From assembly GCA_024509875.1 (NCBI GenBank), contig JAMPIV010004267.1, positions 186,001 through 250,000 of the forward strand: a DNA stretch of 64,000 nucleotides, read 5' to 3'. Position numbers and translations under genes: made by a program. Below are positions 35,641 through 45,109 of this stretch, one piece after another. Each line of letters opens with the position of its first letter. The stretch's first letter is position 1. This stretch comes from Oreohelix idahoensis (Eukaryota; Mollusca; Gastropoda; Stylommatophora; Oreohelicidae). The notes under the pieces were generated by a model. It searched no databases. It was not told where the DNA came from and saw only the letters and a list, made by a program, of their open reading frames with translations.

Positions 35641-36487
35641 AGAATTCGCTGGCAGCCGTCGTGTGCACAGGATTGTCTACCAAAGAACACCAATGGAACA
35701 GTCCTTATCTCACACACAATTAAAAAAAAAATTCATATTATAAATAGAAGATTAACAAGACTTGAAAGATAGATCAAATTATGTGGAAGTAATCTATCTA
35801 TAGCTTTACATGTTTTCTGACGCTTATATACGTAGCTAAATATCATTATAAATGAATGAAAATGCAAAAAACAGATGGTGCTTTACAAAAAGTTATTTTT
35901 TTTTACTACCTTATTTAAGATTTGTGGGTATCAGGAATGCGTTTAAAGGGATTTAAATGCTATAAAATCTGGTGACAATATGCTTGTTCTTGTAATGCCA
36001 CACTCACAAAACTGACTACCACACATTCTCAAGATATGAAACCAAAAAAAAAAAGTATGTGGAAATAATCTTTAGCTTCCCTTCGAGAAGTCTTTATAAT
36101 TATAAACTCAAACGAATGGGCCGATTTTTAGATATTAAATTAATAAAAAGATTACTTATTTTATGAATTTCCTTAAATGATGACGCTGTTTTCAAAAGTC
36201 TGTAACTCCGTCAAAACTAATTTCAAACAAATAAAAATGCAATCAAAAATAGAACACAGAACAAAGTTATAGTACACAAAAGAATTTTAGCGCTGTGTTT
36301 ATCCAGAACGAGTGTGTAATGATTTATATTTTACTGATTTTACTCACACATCAGCTGATTTTCCCCGCCAAAAACTTAAATAGTCTTTTACGGTGCACAC
36401 AAAATTTTATACCCGGTGTCAGAATTCCGGTCACCGAAACTAAAAGAGCGCTCTGGTATAGGGCACAAACAGCCGTCGTCAACACTT

Positions 36488-39019
36488 TAAGGTGTGAATA
36501 AATACGACCACAGACAGCCACATATACAGACAGACGTAAAGTAGGTATTAACATAGTGAAAAAGAATATGAAGCGAATGATCCGAAGTGGTTTTAAGTTT
36601 AATAGAGTTTGCCTGAATGAAAACAAGACCCTATATGAGAAATTTAGAATTTTACATGCCTGTGGACAATGAAAAACATAAAATGGCATCATACGTCATC
36701 AAGTCAGTCGATAGCGTGCACTGTTGCACGGCCTGAAAAACAACGTACAAATTAGATTAGATAGACACTAGAAAACAAAACAAAAAACCCCAAATCACAT
36801 TCACTCTTTCTGTCACCCTGCTGAGGAACAATAAAATGATTAGTGATTTAATAACTCTACTATTGTGGGGCTGTCAACTTTAGCCTCCACTCTCTAACAC
36901 AACTAAGAGTTTACTGTCTTAGTCCTGCTGGCTCTTCCTCAATGAACGTCTACACAACTTTCCACTGGTTAGGCGATATGCGCCGCTATCTAACACCACT
37001 GGAAATGCTAAAATAATAGACTTGGAGTAACACAATGGCTCAGTGTCTATCCTTCAACTGGATACTGAACAGACCCTACTGGTCCTGTCTATTTTCTCCC
37101 TCCTTCTCTCTCTCTCTCTATCTCTCTCTCTATTGCTCTTGGTCTCAGTGTCTCTCCAACACTCGCCGACTGATGATGCTGCGTCTCCGTTATGCTCTCC
37201 TCTCGTTCCTTTCAAGACCAGGCATGGTAACCCTGTCACCTGTTCCTGAATTCTGCGATGATGATGATGATGAAGTTCTGGCGTCAAGCATGAGGTACTT
37301 GATGAACTGTCGACAAAACTTCTCTGCTGCTGAATAGCTTCTATGACTTTCCCCTGATAACCCGCTCCGGAGTTAGAGGGGAAAAAACACGGCCTAAAGT
37401 TCTGGCTGTAAGCAATGTAACTCAGTCTCACGGCCACCTGCCGTTGCTAGAGACTATAATAGCGATGCTCCGGGCTGTATGATAAATAAACCCCGTTCCA
37501 GCTGAAGCATATGGGCTTCACTGCCAGAGACAGTAGAGTATTTTTCTTTTGCTCCTGACGATAACTAGAGTACTCTGACCCTGAGATATGTCTTTTGCCG
37601 TGGATAATTTTATTTGACAAAATTATGCTCCCCACTGTTTCGCCGCGACTCGCTGAAATTAAAAAAACAGCGTCTAATGTACACCCACTCTAAAATCGCT
37701 TATCTCTAACATATACGATACATAAAATAATTCTATCCACGTGGCCTAAAATCACACTCCTCCTACTCTCTCTCTCTTCTCTCGTTCTGCACAACAATAC
37801 AAAATTAATACTATCCCACGTGGCCTCTTCAGCCCCCCTCCTTCTACTAAAATCTGCCAGGTAAAATAAACAATAGCCCAGACACCGTCTGCCTCTTATC
37901 TATTTGTGACGCGTGGCTACCCACGTGTCAACATTTCCAACTCGGGAACTCCTTTTGTCCGAAATTCCGGGGTCTCCTTTTTAACATTTACACATGAGGT
38001 TTCCCGGCTTGCTCAAAAATTAAATTACATCTCGCTATAGGAATAGTTTCCTCCCCTAAGCAGTATAATTCCCTTACAACGTAAATCTGAACCCTCCGAC
38101 AATATTTCTCACATTTTTTAAGGCTCAGAAAAATTAACGAACACACCAGGGTTTTCCCCATAAAATTACATTAATAAATACACAGAAATAAATGGTGGTT
38201 TTACATAACATTCTACAAAATGGGCACACGTGTTTCTCACAACTTCACACACTTTTATCTATTTCCAAAATCCCAGAAAGAATAAGCACACTGTTGCATT
38301 TACGTCGTTCTTCAAAAAATGATAATGGATGGCACTATCGTTTATTTTAAAACTGAAAAGTTAATGTCCCCCGAAGAAATTAACTACGGGCGAATTTCTC
38401 AAAGAACCCTCTATTGAATAAAACGATAATAAGATAAAATCCTACATACCAATTCATCGCTGGTTTTTCCCACAGTGGAGAACGATAAATCGACGTAGTC
38501 TGACGGCAGGCAAGATTTCTTCAAGAGATTTGCCCACAGTTCTAACTGGCTATTTATACACACCGGGGCCACCCACGCGTGTTCATTCCTAAGCCTACCC
38601 TAGCTTTCCCTCGACCAATGGAACTGCTTAGAAAAATAACCATAACTATGAGCTGCGCCAATCAGATTTGAAAACCGCGTGTCTAAAAATTGCGTCACAG
38701 GACGTGACGGCCGCGTGTTTCCGGACTCGTGATATAGGCGTGCCGGAAATGGCGATGATTTTCGTAAACAACGAAATCTCCGTGATCGTGAAAAAATCTA
38801 TAAAGAAAGAAAAAAACTGGCCGAGTGAAAACTAAACCTACCATCGTAAAACGACCCCATTAAATCCCTACCGAAAATTACCAAACACGATATATATTCA
38901 AATGGGAAGAAAAAAAAATGATGAAAATTCAAAATAAAAGAACAGGATCGGGCCGGTAATACAAAAATAGACGACAGAATCGGGCCGGTTGGAATTCAGA
39001 ATTACAGTGTAGCATCACA
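36488..39019 (-). repeat. 3' LTR, main part
   Basis: Nearly identical to 41951-44401 except at its left end. There, 36584-36670 repeats the LTR terminus (gaagtggttttaag..., cctgtggacaa) in place of the atatatgtatatatttattt sequence of the 5' LTR. The upper end is ...gtagcatcaca at 39019, directly next to the polypurine tract. Small open frames inside it (for example 37054-37437) are LTR sequence and recur in the other LTR. Confidence 0.9.
38551..38558 (-). promoter_or_regulatory. TATA box of the 3' LTR
   Basis: The minus strand reads TATAAATA, preceded by a GC-rich CACCGGGGCC-type block on the plus complement. It is at the same relative place as 43938-43945 in the 5' LTR. A candidate only. 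Confidence 0.45.
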
Positions 39020-39037
39020 TAAGTCCCCCCTTTCAAG
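39020..39037 (-). promoter_or_regulatory. Polypurine tract of the LTR element
   Basis: The minus strand reads CTTGAAAGGGGGGACTTA directly before the TGTGATG start of the 3' LTR. This is the expected primer for plus-strand DNA synthesis and fixes the element's orientation. Confidence 0.88.
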
Positions 39038-39109
39038 TACGGGAATCCGTGCTAAATCACTGAAATCTCTGGAATTCATACTGGTCCGTATCTAGATCTA
39101 CATTCCGAT

Positions 39110-40900
39110 CTAATCACTGTCATAATTAGGATTGTCATACAGGCCCATTTCCATATCCTTGAAAATCTGTGCCAGCACTGGATTGTGATGGTCACGCCTG
39201 GTGATTTCCTCCTGGCGACTGCAACTTGACTGGTCGCCCTTCCTCCTCCCTCTCATGTGTTTCCTTCGCCCACGAATTTTCCTGGCGGCGCGTGGTAAAT
39301 AATGATTACCAGATGGTGCAGCCTCCCAGTGTTTTGAAACAGTCTGACTGGCTTGGCCAGACATCGCCGTAACAGGGCGTAACTGTTTGCGGTTGACTGA
39401 AGAACCGTGCACGTGTTCCTTCTTGTCAGTATTTCCCTCCCTTGAGGGATTTAATACCATCGGGGGCCTGATTCCCGACGACAAAGAAGATACTTCTGAA
39501 GTAAGAGGCGTCACCACTGTTTGACCTTTAGGCTGAACAGGGCTGACAGGCGAATACGCCTCTGTAAATAACATTCCACTGTCTTTAGAGGCGTCTCTCC
39601 TCCTCATCGCAAGACAGGGATGTTTGAGCTCCCGTGGGGCTCCGTGAATTTGGGGCTTTCCCCTTTCACTTTGCTGGCCTGCAGCAGGCCCCTTTGCATT
39701 AGCAAGAATCGGTGTGGTTGGGTTTCCCAAAACTATGTATGGGCTTCCCAGGATGAAATCATGTGCTGGCTGTGCCATTACAGCTGCCTTGATGGTGCCA
39801 GACACAAACTTGCATTTCACCTCAATATTAGCTACGGGCAGACGCTGTGAGATACCTCTTCTCAAAATGCCACCAATATCAACTAGTTCTCCTGTCCACT
39901 GCCCTGGTTTTACCAAATGACGAGCGATGATACTGGAGTAAGTAAGCCCGCTGTCAAACAAACATGTAGTTGCCGTCCCATTCACTACGGCTGGTCCACT
40001 GTTAGAGAACAACTTCTCTGCCTGGACTGGTTCCCATTTATTCCCTTTAGTCCATCTCACCGGTCTTAAACAAGCTGCATGATGAGCTGGGGGTTTGTTC
40101 ATGCACCGGGATGTCCAGTGGGAAGTGGTTCTACAATTCTGACAATACCTCTCATTATCTCCCCTGTTCCTAGCGGGTTCCTGAGAGGTTGTCGGCTGTG
40201 CTCGGTTATGCGGCTGGGGGCGCAAGTTATAACCAGAATGAGACTCCTTGCGAGAAGGCCCTGGTTGCTGATGAGCTGGTGAAGTAGCTGACTGCGATGA
40301 TGAAGCTCCTTTGTCTGGGGCTGGCAGGTCTGGGTTTTTCCGTTTCTGTCCCAGTACTTCGGCCTGTGCTGTCTGGTACCTTTCCGCGAACATGATAATT
40401 TGATCGAGTTGCTGGGCACCCTGCTCTGCCAGATACCTCCTCAAATCAGGAGACATGTTAGCCTTTATCTGCTCACACAGAACTAACTCTTCCAAACCTT
40501 CAAAAGTTTTTGCCAGTCCTGACAGTTCCCTCCAGCGAGTAAGGTAATTTCTCACCCGCTCGGCAAACTGTGCAAAACTCTCTCCCTTCTCCGGCCTGCT
40601 CTCCCTGAACATGGTTTGGCATTTTCGGGGTGTCCACTGAAATCTTTGTAACAAAGCGTTTCGCAGAGCCTCAAAGTTGTTCTGGTCATCTATGAGCATC
40701 TTGTTGTACACTTCGTACGCATGACCCTTGAGTGATTGCGATAATTTCAGGCACCAAAGACTCTCATCCAACCCGTATGCCTTTGCCATTCTTTGAAATT
40801 TCTCCAAGAACACATCAATCTTTTCATTCCCGTTAGGGAACGAGTCAAATGGGACGCTCATGGCTGCCATTCGGGGCCCTCCGTTTCCTGAGGTGTCTCT
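39110..40900 (-). CDS. Gag-protease polyprotein of the LTR element
   Basis: The structural protein that forms the particle, joined to its protease. From the ATG at 40870 there are 586 codons. Residues about 8-170 form a capsid of the type related to vertebrate SCAN domains (FRESRPEKGESFAQFAERV at about 88-106). A CCHC zinc knuckle lies at C243, C246, H251, C256. A retropepsin-like domain has the catalytic DSG at 306-308 and ILGSPY near 370-375. The tail is basic and ends without any reverse transcriptase. The frame is open further upstream, past 41000, with a Glu/Gln/Arg-rich coiled-coil-like stretch, so the ATG at 40870 is probably internal and the true start lies in the 41063-41290 block. 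Relation to Gmr1-like Gypsy Gags is inferred. Confidence 0.87.
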   Translation of the reverse strand, partial: RDTSGNGGPRMAAMSVPFDSFPNGNEKIDVFLEKFQRMAKAYGLDESLWCLKLSQSLKGHAYEVYNKMLIDDQNNFEALRNALLQRFQWTPRKCQTMFRESRPEKGESFAQFAERVRNYLTRWRELSGLAKTFEGLEELVLCEQIKANMSPDLRRYLAEQGAQQLDQIIMFAERYQTAQAEVLGQKRKNPDLPAPDKGASSSQSATSPAHQQPGPSRKESHSGYNLRPQPHNRAQPTTSQEPARNRGDNERYCQNCRTTSHWTSRCMNKPPAHHAACLRPVRWTKGNKWEPVQAEKLFSNSGPAVVNGTATTCLFDSGLTYSSIIARHLVKPGQWTGELVDIGGILRRGISQRLPVANIEVKCKFVSGTIKAAVMAQPAHDFILGSPYIVLGNPTTPILANAKGPAAGQQSERGKPQIHGAPRELKHPCLAMRRRDASKDSGMLFTEAYSPVSPVQPKGQTVVTPLTSEVSSLSSGIRPPMVLNPSREGNTDKKEHVHGSSVNRKQLRPVTAMSGQASQTVSKHWEAAPSGNHYLPRAARKIRGRRKHMRGRRKGDQSSCSRQEEITRRDHHNPVLAQIFKDMEMGLYDNPNYDSD

Positions 40901-41062
40901 CGCTCCTGCTCCGGGTGAATAGCCATTAGCTGAACTGCCCTCCGAGGATCGGTACTGCAGTTCCAGAGAACGCAGGGCAAGTTCGTGCTGTCTCTCTGCT
41001 GCCTTCTCTGCTGCTTGTCTCTCTGCTTCCTTTTGCTGCTTTCCGAAATTCCATCTCCTGCT

Positions 41063-41308
41063 TCACTGCTTCTCCCTCTCCTTCGTGCTTCCAATTTCCT
41101 TTGCCTTTCCCATCTCTGCTGCGGCTATGCCTTTCCTCTTCTTTCGGCGGCGGCTATCTTTCTCCTGCTGATGATGCCTATCAGTCTCCCTTATCATGTA
41201 GGCCTTCGTCTCCTCTTTATCCATTCCCATGTTTTGGGCAGCGTCACGCCATGCAGCTCGTAATTTCGCCATATCCGCCATCTTACCTGTAAACTGCTGT
41301 AAGTTCAC
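41063..41308 (-). pseudogene. Gag N-terminal part, out of frame
   Basis: The frame with MADMAKLRAAWRDAAQNMGM (start about 41282) followed by a very basic, Lys/Arg/Glu-rich stretch looks like the original Gag N-terminus. It stops at a TGA near 41063. The main Gag frame picks up the same kind of charged helix downstream (lower coordinates), and a further phase shift occurs near 41045 in a GGAAAGCAGC context. At least two small indels therefore separate the two blocks, unless they are bridged by frameshifting. Confidence 0.6.
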
Positions 41309-41699
41309 AACTGACAGAAAATGACAGAAAGGAGAACAAAAGGAAGGAACTACCTGTTATGTAATAGGAAGTATTCCTCCTATAACCGATGTCCCAAAAA
41401 CCCGAACTCAGACTAGCGTCAAGTCTGAATAATAACCTGAAAAATTTTTTTTTACCACGCTACCAAAAACCCGAAATTACCTTCCTGTTATAAAAAAAAA
41501 TTTCGGTATGCCATCAATTACCTCTAATATAAACAAAGTTTTCCACCAATCTAACTGACTGTAACCTGTGGAAAAACTTGTACTGGATCAGTTCTAATAG
41601 CTCAGTCTAGGGGATAGTTAAAGAAACTCTATTCTCAGAAAACTTCCTAGAGACAATCTATGAATATAGATCACAGAATTGATCTCACCAGAATGATCC

Positions 41700-41720
41700 A
41701 CCGGACGATTGCCGCCCACT
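41700..41720 (-). promoter_or_regulatory. Primer-binding-site position of the LTR element
   Basis: Directly inside the 5' LTR the minus strand reads AG then TGGGCGGCAATCGTCCGG. The TGG two bases after the LTR is the usual start of a tRNA-complementary site. I cannot name the tRNA by eye. Confidence 0.5.
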
Positions 41721-44401
41721 TGTCACGAAGTGGTTTTACGTTTATAGAGTTTGCCTGGATGAAAGCAAGACCCTAGTATGAGAAAGTCTGAGAAGATAGA
41801 ATTAGATGGAAAATGACATGCCTGTGGACAGGTGAGACTATTGGCTCAAGAGATAGACCCAGGATTTGAATCTCCCCCTGCCGCTTCGTGACTAAAAAAT
41901 ATGGCTATAGTCTCCCCGCCTCTGACTGCCTTGAAACACAAGGAGATAAGGTGTATAAATACGACCACAGACACCACTATACAGACGACGTAAAGTACGT
42001 ATAGTAAAGAATAGAAGCTGATCCAGTAACTAATATATGTATATATTTATTTACATACAAGAAAAACATAAAATGGCATCATACGTCATCAAGTCAGTCG
42101 ATAGCGTGCACTGTTGCACGGCCTGAAAAACAACGTACAAATTAGATTAGATAGACACTAGAAAACAAAACAAAAAACCCCAAATCACATTCACTCTTTC
42201 TGTCACCCTGCTGAGGAACAATAAAATGATTAGTGATTTAATAACTCTACTATTGTGGGGCTGTCAACTTTAGCCTCCACTCTCTAACACAACTAAGAGT
42301 TTACTGTCTTAGTCCTGCTGGCTCTTCCTCAATGAACGTCTACACAGCTTTCCACTGGTTAGGCGATATGCGCCGCTATCTAACACCACTGGAAATGCTA
42401 AAATAATAGACTTGGAGTAACACAATGGCTCAGTGTCTATCCTTCAACTGGATACTGAACAGACCCTACTGGTCCTGTCTATTTTCTCCCTCCTTCTCTC
42501 TCTCTCTATCTCTCTCTCTCTCTATTGCTCTTGGTCTCAGTGTCTCTCCAACACTCGCCGACTGATGATGCTGCGTCTCCGTTATGCTCTCCTCTCGTTC
42601 CTTTCAAGACCAGGCATGGTAACCCTGTCACCTGTTCCTGAATTCTGCGATGATGATGATGAAGTTCTGGCGTCAAGCATGAGGTACTTGATGAACTGTC
42701 GACAAAACTTCTCTGCTGCTGAATAGCTTCTATGACTTTCCCCTGATAACCCGCTCCGGAGTTAGAGGAAAAAAAACACGGCCTAAAGTTCTGGCTGTAG
42801 GCAATGTAACTCAGTCTCACGGCCACCTGCCGTTGCTAGAGACTATAATAGCGATGCTCCGGGCTGTATGATAAATAAACCCCGTTCCAGCTGAAGCATA
42901 TGGGCTTCACTGCCAGAGACAGTAGAGTATTTTTCTTTTGCTCCTGACGATAACTAGAGTACTCTGACCCTGAGATATGTCTTTTGCCGTGAATAATTTT
43001 ATTTGACAAAATTATGCTCCCCACTGTTTCGCCGCGACTCGCTGAAATTAAAAAAACAGCGTCTAATGTACACCCACTCTAAAATCGCTTATCTCTAACA
43101 TATACGATACATAAAATAATTCTATCCACGTGGCCTAAAATCACACTCCTCCTACTCTCTCTCTTCTCTCGTTCTGCACAACAATACAAAATTAATACTA
43201 TCCCACGTGGCCTCTTCAGCCCCCCTCCTTCTACTAAAATCTGCCAGGTAAAATAAACAATAGCCCAGACACCGTCTGCCTCTTATCTATTTGTGACGCG
43301 TGGCTACCCACGTGTCAACATTTCCAACTCGGGAACTCCTTTTGTCCGAAATTCCAGGGTCTCATTTTTAACATTTACACATGAGGTTTCCCGGCTTGCT
43401 CCAAAATTAAATTACATCTCGCTATAGGAATAGTTTCCTCCCCTAAGCAGTATAATTCCCTTACAACGTAAATCTGAACCCTCCGACAATATTTCTCACA
43501 TTTTTTAAGGCTCAGAAAAATTAACGAACACACCAGGGTTTTCCCCATAAAATTACATTAATAAATACACAGAAATAAATGGTGGTTTTACATAACAGTC
43601 TACAAAATGGGCACATGTGTTTCTCACAACTTCACACACTCCTATCTATTTCCAAAATCCCAGAAAGAATAAGCACACTGTTGCATTTACGTCGTTCTTC
43701 AAAAAATGATAATGGATGGCACTATCGTTTATTTTAAAACTGAAAAGTTAATGTCCCCCGAAGAAATTAACTACGGGCGAATTTCTCAAAGAACCCTCTA
43801 TTGAATAAAACGATAATAAGATAAAATCCTACATACCAATTCATCGCTGGTTTTTCCCACAGTGGAGAACGATAAATCGACGTAATCTGACGGCAGGCAA
43901 GATTTCTTCAAGAGATTTGCCCACAGTTCTAACTGGCTATTTATACACACCGGGGCCACCCACGCGTGTTCATTCCTAAGCCTACCCTAGCTTTCCCTCG
44001 ACCAATGGAACTGCTTAGAAAAATAACCATAACTATGAGCTGCGCCAATCAGATTTGAAAACCGCGTGTCTAAAAATTGCGTCACGTCCTGTGACGGCCG
44101 CGTGTTTCCGGACTCGTGATACCGCGTGCCGGAAATGGCGATGATTTTCGTAAACAACGAAATCTCCGTGATCGTGAAAAAAATCTATAAGAGAAAAAAC
44201 TGGCCGAGTGAAAACTAAACCTACCATCGTAAAACGACCCCATTAAATCCCTACCGAAAATTACCAAACACGATATATATTCAAATGGGAAGAAAAAAAA
44301 TGATGAAAATTCAAAATAAAAGAACAGGATCGGGCCGGTAATACAAAAATAGACGACAGAATCGGGCCGGTTGGAATTCAGAATTACAGTGTAGCATCAC
44401 A
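41721..44401 (-). repeat. 5' LTR, 2.68 kb
   Basis: Complete LTR with TG...CA ends (TGTGATGCTACACTG at 44401 downward, ending CTTCGTGACA at 41721). It is unusually long. It contains a (CT)n run at about 42498-42525 and a TATA box at 43938. Compared with the 3' LTR it carries an extra segment of about 112 bp (about 41819-41930) and has the inverse orientation of a 15-bp palindromic block at 44081-44095. Confidence 0.92.
43938..43945 (-). promoter_or_regulatory. TATA box of the 5' LTR
   Basis: TATAAATA on the minus strand, about 460 bp inside the LTR. It is the best candidate for the element's promoter. Confidence 0.5.
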
Positions 44402-44406
44402 CTATC
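44402..44406. repeat. 5-bp target duplication of the LTR element, right copy
   Basis: ctatc, identical to 30944-30948 and directly beyond the LTR terminus. Confidence 0.92.
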
Positions 44407-45096
44407 ATTCGTTGGTGCGTAGCATTGTATTATTGTAGTGTTGGTGAATCTCCCTCTCAATCTTAATCTTATCAGTCTATTGTTGATGTTTTTCCATTCC
44501 AGTAATGTCCTTTCTATTCCTTTCTGTAGAATAATGGCTACGCCTTCATTGTATTGTCCATCCTCTCTTCCAGGGTAAAGTACTGTTTCTCCTGTTGCTG
44601 TTTTAACTTTTCCTGCCCCTGTCCATCTGCTCTCGCTTATCCCTAGAATGTGTAACCTATAGTTTCTCATTTCTGCCGTGACCTGTCTTGATTTACCTGT
44701 CTCGTACATTGTCCTGACATTCCAAAAACCTATTCTTGTATCCTGTTTTGTGGTCAGGACTTCCGTTTTCATGTCAGTGGCTTCCTTTCGGCTTTCACCA
44801 CTGACAGTCATACGAGCCACAGACTCCGAATGTCCATCCCGCAGCAAAGTTTGTTCATTTATTATTGTTTCCGTAACTTCGTTGTTTTTTTTTACACAGA
44901 CAGGGGTGTCAGCCCTGTGCTAAAACCCCCAACCTGGAGGACCAGGGTAACAGCTTTTGTCTGACCCCTACCCACACAGACCAGTCCAGCTTGGTTGAAC
45001 CTACCAGGAGTAAAACTCCCACTGGCATAGCTCTGGGGATTGTCAGGGTACGCAAGCTGCCATACCGCTACAAGGTATAGGTACCATTGATGGCAG
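44402..45096 (-). mobile_element. RTE-type LINE copy B, 5' part
   Basis: Untranslated leader (about 44850-45096) followed by the ORF start. The coding frame begins near 44847 and shows TRIGFWNVRTMYETGK (first endonuclease motif), LHILGISESRW (catalytic Glu region), GREDGQYNEGVAIILQKG and CYAPTNDS, where it is cut by the LTR element. The open frame then runs into LTR sequence for 29 codons. The leader also occurs in fragment D (22960-23135). Confidence 0.93.
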
Positions 45097-45107
45097 CCAG
45101 CCTATCT
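45097..45107. repeat. Target-site duplication of the RTE insertion, right copy
   Basis: ccagcctatct, identical to 26546-26556. It lies just beyond the 5' end of LINE copy B and so frames the whole 18.5-kb nest. Confidence 0.85.
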
Positions 45108-45109
45108 AT

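Larger units (their letters stand above)
31054..36487. mobile_element. DNA transposon inserted in the 3' LTR, about 5.4 kb
   Basis: Starts CACGGCTGTTTG. The right end has caaacagccgtc (36466-36477), giving imperfect terminal inverted repeats that also share gagcg-tcttttagtt a little further in. The flanking LTR sequence resumes at 36492, with taag on both sides (31050-31053 and 36488-36491). About 10 extra bases lie between the right repeat and the LTR, so the right end is decayed or imprecise. It holds three 385-bp repeats, a nested CACTA-type element and a broken minus-strand transposase-like gene (34450-35640). The superfamily is not assigned. Confidence 0.7.
30949..44401 (-). mobile_element. 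LTR retrotransposon with Gag-protease only, 13.45 kb with nested insertions
   Basis: On the minus strand the order is 5' LTR (44401 to 41721), candidate primer-binding site, gag and protease (about 41290 to 39110), polypurine tract (39020-39037), and 3' LTR (39019 to 30949). The 3' LTR is interrupted by a 5.4-kb DNA transposon. The LTR ends are TGTGATGC...CGTGACA. The internal region is only 2.70 kb and contains no reverse transcriptase, RNase H or integrase, so the element needs enzymes supplied in trans. The two LTRs differ by roughly one percent outside rearranged parts, so the insertion is young. Confidence 0.92.

Noticed and set aside
37035..37437. Open frames of 100-127 codons in the LTR, repeated at 42433-42826
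   Set aside because: They are the same LTR sequence in both copies, contain a CT run and an aspartate or histidine run, and lie in different frames on both strands.
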